A stretch of DNA of 64,000 nt from Cupriavidus taiwanensis (lineage in GTDB: Bacteria > Pseudomonadota > Gammaproteobacteria > Burkholderiales > Burkholderiaceae): NCBI RefSeq assembly GCF_900250115.1, contig NZ_LT984803.1, positions 3,189,583 through 3,253,582 of the forward strand, written 5' to 3'. The notes beneath the pieces are model-generated. The model ran no database searches. It was given only the letters and a program-made list of their open reading frames with translations, and had not been told where the DNA came from. The position numbers and the translations under genes are program-made. Below, piece by piece: positions 42,238 to 52,210 of this stretch (position 1 is its first letter; each line of letters opens with the position of its first letter).

Positions 42238-43344
42238 TCAGGCGACCGGCGCCTCGGTGGGAGGTTTCAGGACGGCGTGCGCCAGCGTCGCGCGCAGATC
42301 CGCGTCCGGCACGGTGGTGATGAACGCCTCGCCGAGCTTTTTCAGCAGGATGAACTTGATGCTGCCGGCCTCGGCCTTCTTGTCGACCTTCATCAGTTCG
42401 ATATAGCGGTCGGCGCCCAGTTCCGGGGCCACCACCGGCAGCATCGCCGCCTGCGTGAGGGTGCGCACGCGCGCCAGGGTCTCGATATCGATAAAGCCCA
42501 GCCGGTGCGACAGGTCCGCCGCCATCACCATGCCGCAGCCGACGGCTTCGCCGTGCAGCCAGGCGCCATAGCCCATGCCGGCCTCGATGGCGTGGCCGAA
42601 GGTATGGCCAAAATTGAGGATGGCACGCAGCCCGCCCTCGCGCTCGTCCTGCGCCACCACGCCCGCCTTGATCTCGCACGAGCGCTGCACGGCAACCGCC
42701 ATCAGCTCCGGATCGCAGGCGTTCAGCGCCTGGATGTTGCGCTCGATCCAGGCGAAGTAATCGGCGTCGGCAATGGCGCCGTGCTTGATCACCTCGGCCA
42801 TGCCGGCGGCAAGTTCGCGCGGCGGCAGCGTGCGCAGCGTGTCGATATCGGCGATCACCGCGTTGGGCTGGTGGAATGCGCCGATCATGTTCTTGCCGAG
42901 CGGGTGGTTGATGCCGGTCTTGCCGCCCACGGACGAATCGACCTGCGCCAGCAGCGTGGTCGGCATCTGGATGAAAGGCACGCCGCGCATGTAGCAGGCG
43001 GCGGCAAAGCCGGTCATGTCGCCAACCACGCCGCCGCCCAGCGCCACCAGTGTGGTCTTGCGGTCGGCGCCGGCCTGCAGCAGGGCATCGAAGATGCGGT
43101 TCAGTGTTTCCCAGTGCTTGAAGGCCTCGCCGTCCGGCAGCGTGACGGTGCGCACGGTCTTGCCGAGCGTCGCCAGCGCCTGCTCGACACGCGCCGCATA
43201 GAGCGGCCCGACGGTTTCATTGGTGACGATGACGGCGTGCTGGCCGCGCACGTGCGGGCGCAGCAGCTCGGCGTTGTCGAGCAGGCCGGTGCCGATATGG
43301 ATGGGGTAGCTGCGCTCGCCCAGGTCGACTTCAAGGGTAATCAT
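42238..43344 (-). CDS. aroB: 3-dehydroquinate synthase
   Basis: A 368-residue NAD and zinc-dependent enzyme forming 3-dehydroquinate in the shikimate pathway. Marks: [58 protein letters not shown], and the zinc ligands in [13 protein letters not shown] plus E in [12 protein letters not shown] overlaps the aroK stop by four bases. Confidence 0.97.
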   Translation of the reverse strand: MITLEVDLGERSYPIHIGTGLLDNAELLRPHVRGQHAVIVTNETVGPLYAARVEQALATLGKTVRTVTLPDGEAFKHWETLNRIFDALLQAGADRKTTLVALGGGVVGDMTGFAAACYMRGVPFIQMPTTLLAQVDSSVGGKTGINHPLGKNMIGAFHQPNAVIADIDTLRTLPPRELAAGMAEVIKHGAIADADYFAWIERNIQALNACDPELMAVAVQRSCEIKAGVVAQDEREGGLRAILNFGHTFGHAIEAGMGYGAWLHGEAVGCGMVMAADLSHRLGFIDIETLARVRTLTQAAMLPVVAPELGADRYIELMKVDKKAEAGSIKFILLKKLGEAFITTVPDADLRATLAHAVLKPPTEAPVA

Positions 43345-44081
43345 GGATTGGGGTCCTGCGCCGGCGGCCCGGCATCGCCCGCGGACGGGGACGCCGGCTG
43401 CGGGGGATCGATCCGGAAACCGGCCATTTCAAGTTGCATCAACACCATATTAGCAAGCTGCGCCACCGAGGGCTTGCCGGTTTCAATGATGAAGTCGGCG
43501 ACTTCGCGGTACAGCGGATCGCGCTCGGCGTACAGCGCCTCGAGCTTGCCCTTGGGGTCCTCGGTCTGCAGCAGCGGCCGGTTGCGGTCGTGCCGGGTGC
43601 GCAGCCACAGGTCGTGCGGGCTGGCGCGCAGGTACACCACCGTGCCGCGGGCCTTCAGCACCTCGCGGTTCTCGGCGCGCAGCACCGCGCCCCCGCCGGT
43701 GGCCAGCACGATGCCCTGGCGCTGTGCCAGTTCGCGGATCATCGCGGCCTCGCGGTCGCGGAAGCCGGCCTCGCCCTCGAGCTCGAAGATCACCGGGATG
43801 CGCACGCCGCAGTGCGCCTCCAGCTCATGGTCCGAATCGAAAAACGGATAGTGCAGGCGCCGCGCCACCGTGCGGCCCACGGTGGTCTTGCCGGCGCCCA
43901 TCAGGCCGACGAAAAAGAGGTTGGGTCGATCGGATTCCGGGCGCTCGGCACCGGATCGTTCGGCTTCGCGCCGATCCAGCGCCTGGCACTGCGCCGCCGG
44001 CCCTGTCGCTGAGGCTGTCACGGGACTGTGGTTCGGGAGCGCGGCATGGGGGCCGTCCTCCCCGGTTGGGAACTGCATCAT
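43341..44081 (-). CDS. aroK: Shikimate kinase with N-terminal extension
   Basis: A shikimate kinase with P-loop [16 protein letters not shown], the shikimate-binding [11 protein letters not shown] and [25 protein letters not shown] and the lid [11 protein letters not shown]. The ATG at 44081 gives 246 residues, with about 52 poorly conserved residues (rich in Pro/Ala/Glu/Arg) before the kinase core; usual shikimate kinases are about 170-190. A downstream GTG near residue 19 is an alternative start. It is cotranscribed with aroB and follows the pil operon after about 140 bp. Confidence 0.9.
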   Translation of the reverse strand: MMQFPTGEDGPHAALPNHSPVTASATGPAAQCQALDRREAERSGAERPESDRPNLFFVGLMGAGKTTVGRTVARRLHYPFFDSDHELEAHCGVRIPVIFELEGEAGFRDREAAMIRELAQRQGIVLATGGGAVLRAENREVLKARGTVVYLRASPHDLWLRTRHDRNRPLLQTEDPKGKLEALYAERDPLYREVADFIIETGKPSVAQLANMVLMQLEMAGFRIDPPQPASPSAGDAGPPAQDPNP

Positions 44082-44246
44082 CTTCTTATGTTGTGGCGCG
44101 GCCGGCAAGTGCCGAATGCGGCATTGGCCGCATTTCTCGCCGTTGCGCGTCCCTGCCGGACGGGCCCGGCGTTGCGGCGCGCAGCAAAAAAAAAGGCCGC
44201 ATCTGTCGATGCGGCCTGCCAGTCTACTGTATCCGACGCCCCGGCC

Positions 44247-46382
44247 CTACCTGAGCGACACGCTTTCGTTAAGAATGCGTGGGGTCAGGAACACCAGCAG
44301 CTCGGTCCGGTTGCGGACCTTGGCGTTGCTCTTGAACAGGTAGCCCAGCACCGGGATATCGCCCAGCAGGGGTACCTTGTCGACATCGGTGGACTCCGTC
44401 TGGGTGTAGATGCCGCCGATCACCACGGTGCCGCCGTTCTCGACCAGCACCTGGGTCTGCACGTGCTTGGTGTCGATGGCAAAGCCCGAGGTGGTCTGGA
44501 TGCCCACGCTGTCCTTGTTCACGTCGACGTCAAGCAGCACATTGCCTTCGGGCGTGATCTGCGGCGTCACCTCGAGCTTCAGGTTGGCCTTGCGGAACTG
44601 CACCGAGGTGGCGCCGCTGGAAGTGGCTGCCTGGTAAGGCAGTTCGGTGCCCTGCTCGATCAGCGCCTTGATGTTGTTGGCGGTGACCACGCGCGGGCTG
44701 GAGATGATCTTGCCCTTGCCGTCCGCTTCCAGCGCCGACAGCTCCAGCGCCAGGAAGCGCGTGGCGGCGCTGTTGAACAGGCTCACCGCGATATTGGCCG
44801 GGTTGGTGCCGTTGATGGAACCGGCCGGCAGGCTCAGGAACGGGCCGTTGTCCGAGGTCGCGCCCGGCAGCACGTTGTTGTAGGTGTTGCCGACGCGGGC
44901 ATTGTTGTACTGCCCGGCAAAGCCCAGTTTCACGCCCAGGTTGCGGCTGAAGGTATCGGTGGCCTCGACGATGCGCGCCTCGATGATGACCTGGCGCACC
45001 GGGATGTCGATCTTGCCGATAAAGCTCTGCACCTCTTCCAGCTTGGAGGCGATATCCGACACAAAGAGCTGGTTGGTACGCGCATCGGCCGTCAGCGAAC
45101 CGCGCTTGGACAGCATGCGCGTGCTGGCGCCCGCTGCCCCCGCGCTGCCGATGGGGGCGGCTGCGCCGCCGCCGGCGCCCATGCCCAGCAGCATCCGTCG
45201 CACGTCCTCGGCGCGCTGGTAATTGAGCTGGAATACCTGGCTGCGGATCGGCTCGAGGTCGTTGATCTGCTGCTGCGACTCGAGCTCCAGCTTCTCCTTG
45301 GTCTGCAGCTCGGCCTTGGGCGCCACCCACAGCACATTGCCGTTGCGGCGGGAGGCCAGTCCCTTCGCATCCATCACGATCTGCAGCGCCTGGTCCCACG
45401 GCACGTCCTTGAGCCGCAGGGTCAGGTTGCCCTGCACGCTTTCGCTGGTGATGATGTTCAGGTTGGTGAAGTCGGCGAACACCTGCAGCAGCGAGCGGAT
45501 GTCGATGTTCTGGAAGTTCAGCGACAGGCGCTCGCCGCGGTAGCCGGGGCCGCTGATCAGCTTGGTCGGGTCTTCCTTGACGGGACGGACCTCGACCACG
45601 AACTGGGTATCGGTCTGGTACGAGCTGTATTCCCAGTTGCCGCGCGGCTCGATGGTCAGGCGCGCATTGCCGTTGGCGTCGGAGGCGCGCATGCCCTGCA
45701 CCGGCGAGCCATAGTCGCTGACGTCGAAGTGGCGCCGCAGGTTCTCCGGCAGCGTGGTGCCGAGGAAATCGACGACCACGTTCTTGCCCTGTTGCGCGAT
45801 ATTGATGCCCGACTCGCGCGAGGACAGGTCCACCACCACGCGCCCGGCACCGTCGGCGCCCCGGCGGAAGTCGATGGCGCGCACCGACGGGCGCCCCGCG
45901 GCAGCGCCAGGCGCCGTCGCGGCCGGGGCGAAGGTCGGCGCGGCGCTCTTGGCTGCCGGCGCCACGTTATCCAGCGACACCACGAAGACATTGCCGCGCT
46001 GGTCGGTGCGATAGGTGGCGTTGCGCGTCAGGTCGAGGATCACGCGCGTGCGGTCACCGATCTGCATCACGTTGGCTGCCTTGACCAGCTTGCCGCCGTA
46101 TTCATATTGGGCGCGCCGCTCGGCAAAGCCGGTATCGAAGAAATCGATCGCGAGCCGTGCCGGGTTCTGCGTGGTGAAGTCCGCCGGCTTCTGCGCCAGC
46201 GGCCGTTCCAGTTCGACCACCAGCACGGTCTGCTCCCCGGTCGTGCTGACGTCCACCGACTTGATCCGGTTGCCTTGCGCCAGCGCCTCCGGTGCGGCAA
46301 GCGCAAGCCAGAGCGCCAGCGCCGTGGCCATGGTCCTCATCACGGCGCCCGCGCGCGCTCGATACCAGCGCGCGGGGGTCAT
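44247..46382 (-). CDS. pilQ: Type IV pilus secretin PilQ
   Basis: A 711-residue outer-membrane secretin through which type IV pili and DNA pass. A signal peptide ends at PEALA (about residue 36). AMIN-type peptidoglycan-binding domains occupy about 40-290 (two repeats of IRLDLSR-like strands), then the STN/N-domain (LISGPGYRGERLSLNFQNIDIRSLLQVFADFTNLNII) and the secretin core to the C-terminus (VPLLGDIPVLGYLFKSNAKVRNRTELLVFLTPRI). ATG at 46382 overlaps the pilP stop (ATGA). A downstream ATG at 46340 could be the true signal-peptide start. Also serves natural transformation in related species. Confidence 0.95.
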   Translation of the reverse strand: MTPARWYRARAGAVMRTMATALALWLALAAPEALAQGNRIKSVDVSTTGEQTVLVVELERPLAQKPADFTTQNPARLAIDFFDTGFAERRAQYEYGGKLVKAANVMQIGDRTRVILDLTRNATYRTDQRGNVFVVSLDNVAPAAKSAAPTFAPAATAPGAAAGRPSVRAIDFRRGADGAGRVVVDLSSRESGINIAQQGKNVVVDFLGTTLPENLRRHFDVSDYGSPVQGMRASDANGNARLTIEPRGNWEYSSYQTDTQFVVEVRPVKEDPTKLISGPGYRGERLSLNFQNIDIRSLLQVFADFTNLNIITSESVQGNLTLRLKDVPWDQALQIVMDAKGLASRRNGNVLWVAPKAELQTKEKLELESQQQINDLEPIRSQVFQLNYQRAEDVRRMLLGMGAGGGAAAPIGSAGAAGASTRMLSKRGSLTADARTNQLFVSDIASKLEEVQSFIGKIDIPVRQVIIEARIVEATDTFSRNLGVKLGFAGQYNNARVGNTYNNVLPGATSDNGPFLSLPAGSINGTNPANIAVSLFNSAATRFLALELSALEADGKGKIISSPRVVTANNIKALIEQGTELPYQAATSSGATSVQFRKANLKLEVTPQITPEGNVLLDVDVNKDSVGIQTTSGFAIDTKHVQTQVLVENGGTVVIGGIYTQTESTDVDKVPLLGDIPVLGYLFKSNAKVRNRTELLVFLTPRILNESVSLR

Positions 46383-46927
46383 GCCGCCGCGTCCAGCTTC
46401 AGGCTGGTCATTTTCTCTTTCCACTCGGATACCCCCTCCCGGACCAATTCGCGCAGCACGATCTCCTGATCGGTGATGCGGACCACCCGGCCATAGCTCT
46501 GGCCGAGATACTGACCCACCTTCACATGGTGGATCTTGTTATCAACCCGGACGATGCCGAAGATTTCCCCCTGCTTCTTCATCATTCCGAGCATCTTGAA
46601 GTTTTCGAGCGGATAGTCCTCCAGCGGCTCGCGGCGCCGGCCGGCTTCGGGCGAATCCGCCAGGGTCTTGTTCAGTTCGCCGATCTTTGCCTGTGCGAAC
46701 GGCTCGGGCGCACTGGCCGCGGCATATTCGCGCGGCACGTAGGGACGGGCGTCGGGCACGGGCTCGGGCGGCTTGGTACGCGCGCTGCGGGTGGCTTCCA
46801 TCCACTGGCGCAGCGCGTCCTCGTCGCTGGCGCCACAGGCGCCCAGCAGGCCGAGCGCCAGCGCCGCCGCCACCGTGCGCCGCGACGCGATCCATGGCAG
46901 GGCGCGGATTCGAACGATGCGGCTCAT
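46379..46927 (-). CDS. pilP: Type IV pilus assembly lipoprotein PilP
   Basis: A 182-residue inner-membrane lipoprotein with lipobox LLGAC (Cys about residue 31), a disordered linker, and the C-terminal beta-domain (PLENFKMLGMMKKQGEIFGIVRVDNKIHHVKVGQYLGQSYGRVVRI) that binds PilQ. Overlaps pilQ and pilO by four bases each. Confidence 0.95.
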   Translation of the reverse strand: MSRIVRIRALPWIASRRTVAAALALGLLGACGASDEDALRQWMEATRSARTKPPEPVPDARPYVPREYAAASAPEPFAQAKIGELNKTLADSPEAGRRREPLEDYPLENFKMLGMMKKQGEIFGIVRVDNKIHHVKVGQYLGQSYGRVVRITDQEIVLRELVREGVSEWKEKMTSLKLDAAA

Positions 46928-47595
46928 TTCGCGCCTCCTGCCTTGGCGGCTGCCGCGGCCGCGGCAGCCTTGCGTTGCGCCGCCTGCTCTTCGGCGTCGA
47001 GCGCGCGGTAGGCCATCGCGACCGCCTCCATCGACAGCCCGCCATCCTTGGTATTGGCCAGCTGCAGGTTCTGCATCGACACGATCCGCGACAGCGCCGC
47101 GACGTCGGCGTTGAACTGCGCCACCTCGTGATAGCGCCCGGTCACGCGCAGGTTCACCGGGATCTCGGCAAAGTAGGGCTTGATCACCGCCGCCTGCGGC
47201 TTGAACAGCTCGAACTGCAGCCCGCGCGCGACGCCGGCATGGTTGACGTCGGCCAGCAGCGCATCCATTTCCGTCTTGTTGGGCAGCTGTCGCTCCAGCA
47301 GCGCCACACGCTGCTCGACCTGCTTTTTCTGCTCGCGCAGCGCCTCGAGGTTGGCCACCTGCGCCACCTTGGACTGGTACGCCTGCTTCAGGCTTTCCTG
47401 CTCCTGGCGCTGGCGCTCGAGCTCGTCGAACTTTCCGCTCCAGTAGAACTGCCAGCCCAGCAGCAGCACCACCGCCGCGGCCAGGATCGCGAACAGCACG
47501 CGCGGCGCGGCCGGCCAGGTCTCCGGCTCGTTCAGGTTGAGCCCGCGGAACTGGCTGGTCAGGTCAGCCAGGTTGATTTCGGTATTGAGCGCCAT
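46924..47595 (-). CDS. pilO: Type IV pilus inner-membrane protein PilO
   Basis: A 223-residue alignment-complex protein: cytoplasmic N-terminus, one membrane helix (about 27-47, VLFAILAAAVVLLLGWQFYW), a coiled coil (LERQRQEQESLKQAYQSKVAQVANLEALREQKKQVEQR; about 54-95) and a periplasmic ferredoxin-like domain (about 105-205). Ends in an alanine-rich tail. Partner of PilN. 2 bp after pilN. Confidence 0.93.
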   Translation of the reverse strand: MALNTEINLADLTSQFRGLNLNEPETWPAAPRVLFAILAAAVVLLLGWQFYWSGKFDELERQRQEQESLKQAYQSKVAQVANLEALREQKKQVEQRVALLERQLPNKTEMDALLADVNHAGVARGLQFELFKPQAAVIKPYFAEIPVNLRVTGRYHEVAQFNADVAALSRIVSMQNLQLANTKDGGLSMEAVAMAYRALDAEEQAAQRKAAAAAAAAKAGGAK

Positions 47596-47597
47596 GG

Positions 47598-48263
47598 TCA
47601 GGCCTTTCCGGCCGCGGGAGCGGGTGCGGGAACAGGTGCGGCGGATGGGGCCGAAGCGCCCGGCGCTGCCTTCTTGCCATCGGCCGGGACCTCCGGGGCG
47701 CGGTACGCGAAGCGCATCGAAAAATCGAACAGCCGGCGCTGCTCGCGCAGGTTGTTGGTCATGGTGACCGCCTTGGACTCGACCAGCTCGGCCTTGTCGA
47801 GCCAGGCCACTCCGCCAAGGTTGCGCAGCAGCTCGGAGATGCGTTCATTGGACTGCGCCACGCCGGCGATGGTGAAGGCCTCGCCGGCCTGCTTCAGGCT
47901 GGTCAGGTAGACGCCTTCGGGCACCTGCCGCACCAGTTCCTCGAGCAGCTGCACCGGGCGGTTGCGCTCGGTCTGCAGGCCTTCCACCGCCTTCTGGCGC
48001 TGCAGCAGCGCGTCGATATCTTTCTTGAGCGTGTTGACTTCGCGGATCTGGCCGTCGAGCCTGGCGTTTTCCGCGCTCAGCACCTGGTTGAGCGCCACCA
48101 CGGAAGCGATGCGCCCGTCGATATAGACGCCGCCCAGCAGCACCACGGCCGCGCCGGCGGCGGCCGCTGCGACCAGCATGGTGTAGACCTTCTTGCGCCT
48201 CGCTGCCTTGCGGGCTTCATGGTAGGGCAGCAGGTTGACCGAAGGCAGTGTGTTCGTTGACAT
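47598..48263 (-). CDS. pilN: Type IV pilus inner-membrane protein PilN
   Basis: A 221-residue protein with the N-terminal PilM-binding peptide SVNLLPYHEARK (the INLLPYRE-type motif), one membrane helix (about 27-48), coiled coil (about 48-90) and a periplasmic ferredoxin-like domain, ending in an Ala/Pro tail. 17 bp after pilM. Confidence 0.95.
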   Translation of the reverse strand: MSTNTLPSVNLLPYHEARKAARRKKVYTMLVAAAAAGAAVVLLGGVYIDGRIASVVALNQVLSAENARLDGQIREVNTLKKDIDALLQRQKAVEGLQTERNRPVQLLEELVRQVPEGVYLTSLKQAGEAFTIAGVAQSNERISELLRNLGGVAWLDKAELVESKAVTMTNNLREQRRLFDFSMRFAYRAPEVPADGKKAAPGASAPSAAPVPAPAPAAGKA

Positions 48264-48280
48264 CTCGTGCCTCCGGTGCG

Positions 48281-49366
48281 TTATTGCAGGCCGCGCAGGG
48301 CCAGGCCGGCACTGACGATATACGCCGGCAGGTCGCGCTGCAGGTAGCGCTCATTGACCTTGGCGTTGGTCGCCATGTTGGCGAACGGATTCGCCAGCGT
48401 GGTGGTGATCCTGGTCTGGTGCTGGATTGCCGCCTGCACGCCGAACAGCGAGGCATGTCCGCCCGACAGCAGGATCTCGTCGACCCGGCCGAGGCTGGAA
48501 CTGGCGATGAAGTTGCCGATCGCGGACTGCACCTCCATGGCGAGGGCATCGAGCGATGGCTTGAGCAGCTGGGCGCGCCAGGCCTCGGGCAGCGTGTTCT
48601 TGCGCTTCTTGATCTCGGCCTTGAGCGCGTCGAGCGTGAACATGCGCGCCGCGCTTTGCGTGAGCTGGTCGCCGTAGCTGTTCAGCGGCTGCTCGTAGAG
48701 TTCTTTCCAGCCCTGGTAGAAGATGGCCTTGGAGCGGCTGCCGCCCAGGTGGACCACCGCCACCACCGGCAGCGCGCGCGCGTCGGCCTCGGACATCTCC
48801 TGCGGTACGCCCAGCATCTGCACGATCGAGCGTTGCACCGCGTATTCCTCGACGTCCATCACCTGCGGCTTGAGGCCGGCCATTTCGGCCGCGGTCACGC
48901 GCTCCTGCACGCGATCGCTGTTGGCGGCGGTGACGCGCACGCCGATGCCGCCCTCGGTCTCGCTTGGGCCGATCACGGCGAAATCGAAATTGACCGCCTG
49001 CGACGGCGGATAGAGCCGGTGCGCCTCGGATTCGACCTGGGAATAGAGCTCGTCTTCGGACAGGTTGTCCGGCAGGCTGACCGTCTGCGATTCGGTCAGC
49101 ATGGAGGGAACGCCCAGTACCACGTCCTTGGCGCGGATGCCGGCCTTGCCGAGCGCGCGCCTGAGCGCGATCCCGACCGCCTCGATGTTGATGACGTTGC
49201 CGTCGGCAACGGCATTGCGGTCCAGCAGTTCGCTGGCGCATTTCTCCAGCCGGTAGTCTTGCCTGCTGCCCCCCACGGAGAGCTCGACTACCTTGACACT
49301 GGACGATCCGATATCCACGCCGACCGTAGTCCGGCGCAGAAGCCCCGACAAAATGCCCCGACGCAA
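48281..49366 (-). CDS. pilM: Type IV pilus actin-like ATPase PilM
   Basis: A 361-residue cytoplasmic actin-fold protein. Phosphate-1 loop TVGVDIGSSSVKVVELS (about residues 14-30), phosphate-2 VAVVHLGGSRSKAIFY, adenosine motif ILLSGGHASLFGV. The start appears to be TTG at 49366 (Leu codon read as Met), preceded by AGGGGG five bases upstream; no ATG or GTG is available before the ATPase core. First gene of pilMNOPQ, divergent from PBP1A. Confidence 0.93.
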   Translation of the reverse strand: MRRGILSGLLRRTTVGVDIGSSSVKVVELSVGGSRQDYRLEKCASELLDRNAVADGNVINIEAVGIALRRALGKAGIRAKDVVLGVPSMLTESQTVSLPDNLSEDELYSQVESEAHRLYPPSQAVNFDFAVIGPSETEGGIGVRVTAANSDRVQERVTAAEMAGLKPQVMDVEEYAVQRSIVQMLGVPQEMSEADARALPVVAVVHLGGSRSKAIFYQGWKELYEQPLNSYGDQLTQSAARMFTLDALKAEIKKRKNTLPEAWRAQLLKPSLDALAMEVQSAIGNFIASSSLGRVDEILLSGGHASLFGVQAAIQHQTRITTTLANPFANMATNAKVNERYLQRDLPAYIVSAGLALRGLQ

Positions 49367-49750
49367 GGTGACCCCCTGACTTTTGAACTCGCCCCTGGCT
49401 TGAACGCTCTAATCGGGCGAGCCTAGTTTCTTGAATGAAACGTGTGCTTTTTATGTTGGCCGATTCTCACAAAATCCAGCATCGGTGGCAACGTGCCGAA
49501 CTCGGCCAAATTTGTTTTTGAGAAGGCCCTCATCAATCCGTTGCCAAAACCCCACGGTCGTCGGGTTCCCTTCCATGCCTGCCTGTGCCGCGCGCTTCGC
49601 CCGTAGTCGCCGCCAACGTCGCCCTGCACGCCGGCTTCGGCGGCCTTACATCTTGTAACAGCGCGATAGCGGCGCCCCCGCCACTGTGCGCCCGGGCGGG
49701 CGGATGCCGGAAGATATAATCGCGGGCACCCCTGACTAGGTATTTCCCTT
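49367..49750. other. Divergent intergenic region pilM / mrcA
   Basis: 384 bp between two divergent operons. The right end carries TATAAT at 49715-49720, a probable -10 box for mrcA (start near 49727). The pilM side is AT-richer (around 49400-49520) and must hold the pil promoter, but no unambiguous -35/-10 pair or sigma-54 site with correct spacing was found. No small coding frame is convincing. Confidence 0.5.
49715..49720 (+). promoter_or_regulatory. Likely -10 box of the PBP1A promoter
   Basis: Perfect TATAAT, 30 bp before the mrcA ATG, predicting a leader of about 24 nt. No recognisable -35 box at 17 bp (CCGGGC). Confidence 0.5.
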
Positions 49751-52126
49751 ATGGCCACAGCACAACACAAGCCGCCCCACCCTGCCCACCGTTCGATCTG
49801 GACGCGGCTCATGTTCTGGGCGGTGGGACTGGTTGTCGCCGGTGCCGTCGTGCTTGCGCTGCTGCTTGGCTACGCGCTGCTGGTGGCCGCGCCCAACCTG
49901 CCGTCGCTGGACACCATCACCGACTACCGGCCCAAGATTCCGCTGCGGATCTACACCGCGGACAATGTGCTGATCGGCGAATTCGGCGAGGAGCGGCGCA
50001 ACTTCGTGCCCATCGCCGAAATTCCGGACGTGATGAAAAAGGCAGTGCTGGCGATCGAGGACGACCGCTTCTACGAGCACGGCGGCGTCGACTTCGTCGG
50101 CGTGATGCGCGCCGGCCTGGCCAACCTGCGCGGCGGGCTGTCGCAGGGCGCCTCCACCATCACCATGCAGGTGGCGCGCAACTTCTTCCTGTCCAGCGAG
50201 AAGACTTACACCCGCAAGATCTACGAGATGCTGCTGGCGTACAAGATCGAGGCCAACCTGAGCAAGGACCAGATCCTCGAGCTGTACATGAACCAGATCT
50301 ACCTGGGCCAGCGCGCCTACGGCTTCGACAGCGCCGCGCGCGTGTACTTCGGCAAGTCGGTGCGCGAGGTGACGCCGGCCGAGGCGGCGATGCTGGCCGG
50401 GCTGCCAAAGGCGCCGTCGGCGTACAACCCGGTGGTCAACCCGCGCCGCGCCAAGGTGCGCCAGGAGTACATCCTGCAGCGCATGCGCGACCTGCGCTAC
50501 CTCACGCCCGAGCAGTACGACGAGGCCGTGCAGGCCGAGCTGAAGGTGCGCACCGAGGGCAACGAGTTCTCCACGCACGCCGAATACGTGGCCGAGATCG
50601 TGCGCCAGCTGATGTACGCGCAGTACCGCGAGGAAACCTACACGCGCGGCCTGACGGTCTATACCACGCTGATCAAGACCGACCAGGACGCCGCCTATGA
50701 AGCCGTGCGCTCCGGCATCATGAACTACGAGCGCAAGCACGGCTACCGCGGCCCCGAGGCCTTCATCGACCTGCCCTCCGACCCGGCCGAGCGCGAGCAG
50801 GCCATCGACGATGCGCTGGTCGAGCACCCGGGCAGCGGCGACCTGCGCTCGGCGGTGGTCACCAGCGTGTCGCCCAAGCAGGTCAAGGCGACGCTGCTGT
50901 CCGGCGAAGTCGCAACCATCGAAGGCGCGGCGCTGCGCTTTATCTCGCCGTCGCTGTCGGCCAACGCGCAGCCCAAGATGAAGATGCGCCCCGGCGCGGT
51001 GATCCGCGTGACGCAGGACGAGAAAAACAACTGGTCGGTGACGCAGCTGCCGGAAGTGGCCGCGGCGTTCGTGTCGATCAACCCGCAGGATGGCGAGATC
51101 CGCTCGATGGTGGGCGGCTTCGACTTCAACCGCAACAAGTTCAACCACGTAACCCAGGCCTGGCGCCAGCCCGGCTCCAGCTTCAAGCCGTTCATCTACT
51201 CGGCGGCGCTGGAAAAGGGCTTCTCGCCGGCCACCGTGATCAACGATGCGCCGCTGACGATCGGTCCCGATACCGGCGGCCAGGTGTGGGAACCGAAGAA
51301 CTACGACGGCCGCTTCGAGGGCCCGATGACCATGCGCCGCGCGCTGGCCAAGTCCAAGAACCTGGTCTCGGTGCGGATCCTGCGCGCGATCGGCACGCAG
51401 TACGCACAGGACTACATCACCCGCTTCGGCTTCGAGGCCGACAAGCACCCCGCCTATCTGCCGATGGCACTGGGCTCCGGCGCCGTGACGCCGCTGCAGA
51501 TGGCCGGCGCCTACTCGGTGTTCGCCAACGGCGGCTACCGCGTCAATCCGTACCTGATCCAGAAGGTGGTCGATGCGCGTGGCAACGTGATCTCCGAAAC
51601 CCATCCGCAGCGCGCCGGCACCGACGCGGTGCGCGTGCTCGATGCCCGCACCGCCTTTATCGCCGACACCATGCTGCGCGACGTGGTGCGCTACGGCACC
51701 GCCAACAGCGCCAAGCAGCGCCTGGGCCGCAATGACCTGGCCGGCAAGACCGGCACCACCAACGACGCGGTCGACGCCTGGTTCGCCGGCTACACCCCCA
51801 ACCTGGTGGCAATCGCCTGGATGGGCTACGACCAGCCCAAGAGCCTGGGCGTGCGCGAGACCGGTGGCGGCCTGGCGCTGCCGATCTGGGTCGGCTACAT
51901 GAGCAAGGCGTTGAAGGGCGTGCCCGAGTCTCCGGAACGGCCCGCGCCCGAAGGCGTGCTGATGGTGGGCGGCGACTGGACCTTCGAAGAGAACGCCGGC
52001 GGTGCCGGCGTGGCGTCGGTGGGCCTGGGCGATCCGTGGCCGGGCAAGCCGGAAGAATCCTCGACCCCGTCGGTCGATACCGAGACCGAGAAACGCAAGA
52101 TCCTGGAGATGTTCGGCGGCGCCTGA
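49751..52126 (+). CDS. mrcA: Penicillin-binding protein 1A (bifunctional)
   Basis: A 791-residue class A PBP. Cytoplasmic tail and one membrane helix (about 19-42), glycosyltransferase domain (about 55-235; AIEDDRFYEHGGVDFVGVMRA with catalytic Glu, QGASTITMQVARNFFLS), an OB-like insert (about 320-420) as in PBP1A, and the transpeptidase domain with the Ser-x-x-Lys motif in PGSSFKPFIY (about residue 475), SKN in KSKNLVS and KTGTT (about 665). Polymerises and cross-links peptidoglycan. Divergent from pilM; own terminator. Confidence 0.97.
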   Translation: MATAQHKPPHPAHRSIWTRLMFWAVGLVVAGAVVLALLLGYALLVAAPNLPSLDTITDYRPKIPLRIYTADNVLIGEFGEERRNFVPIAEIPDVMKKAVLAIEDDRFYEHGGVDFVGVMRAGLANLRGGLSQGASTITMQVARNFFLSSEKTYTRKIYEMLLAYKIEANLSKDQILELYMNQIYLGQRAYGFDSAARVYFGKSVREVTPAEAAMLAGLPKAPSAYNPVVNPRRAKVRQEYILQRMRDLRYLTPEQYDEAVQAELKVRTEGNEFSTHAEYVAEIVRQLMYAQYREETYTRGLTVYTTLIKTDQDAAYEAVRSGIMNYERKHGYRGPEAFIDLPSDPAEREQAIDDALVEHPGSGDLRSAVVTSVSPKQVKATLLSGEVATIEGAALRFISPSLSANAQPKMKMRPGAVIRVTQDEKNNWSVTQLPEVAAAFVSINPQDGEIRSMVGGFDFNRNKFNHVTQAWRQPGSSFKPFIYSAALEKGFSPATVINDAPLTIGPDTGGQVWEPKNYDGRFEGPMTMRRALAKSKNLVSVRILRAIGTQYAQDYITRFGFEADKHPAYLPMALGSGAVTPLQMAGAYSVFANGGYRVNPYLIQKVVDARGNVISETHPQRAGTDAVRVLDARTAFIADTMLRDVVRYGTANSAKQRLGRNDLAGKTGTTNDAVDAWFAGYTPNLVAIAWMGYDQPKSLGVRETGGGLALPIWVGYMSKALKGVPESPERPAPEGVLMVGGDWTFEENAGGAGVASVGLGDPWPGKPEESSTPSVDTETEKRKILEMFGGA

Positions 52127-52147
52127 GCGCGCTCGCCAGACAGCAGA

Positions 52148-52178
52148 AAGCCGGCCGCGAGGCCGGCTTTTCTTTTTT
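52148..52178 (+). terminator. Rho-independent terminator of mrcA
   Basis: Stem AAGCCGGCC/GGCCGGCTT with loop GCGA followed by TTTCTTTTTT, about 20 bp past the mrcA stop. Confidence 0.92.
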
Positions 52179-52210
52179 GCGCTCCGGGGACCCGCCCCGG
52201 GATGCCGGCG

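Noticed and set aside
40927..43851. A 974-codon open frame opposite dgt, aroB and aroK
   Set aside because: Runs antisense through three well-supported genes with overlapping starts; composition is that of a shadow frame.
49430..49530. Possible sigma-54 promoter upstream of pilM (GGCAC and TTGCC seen close together)
   Set aside because: The two elements are not separated by the required five bases, so the -24/-12 geometry fails.
49423..49812. Small minus-strand open frame between pilM and mrcA
   Set aside because: It overlaps the mrcA start and promoter and encodes no recognisable domain; composition resembles non-coding sequence.
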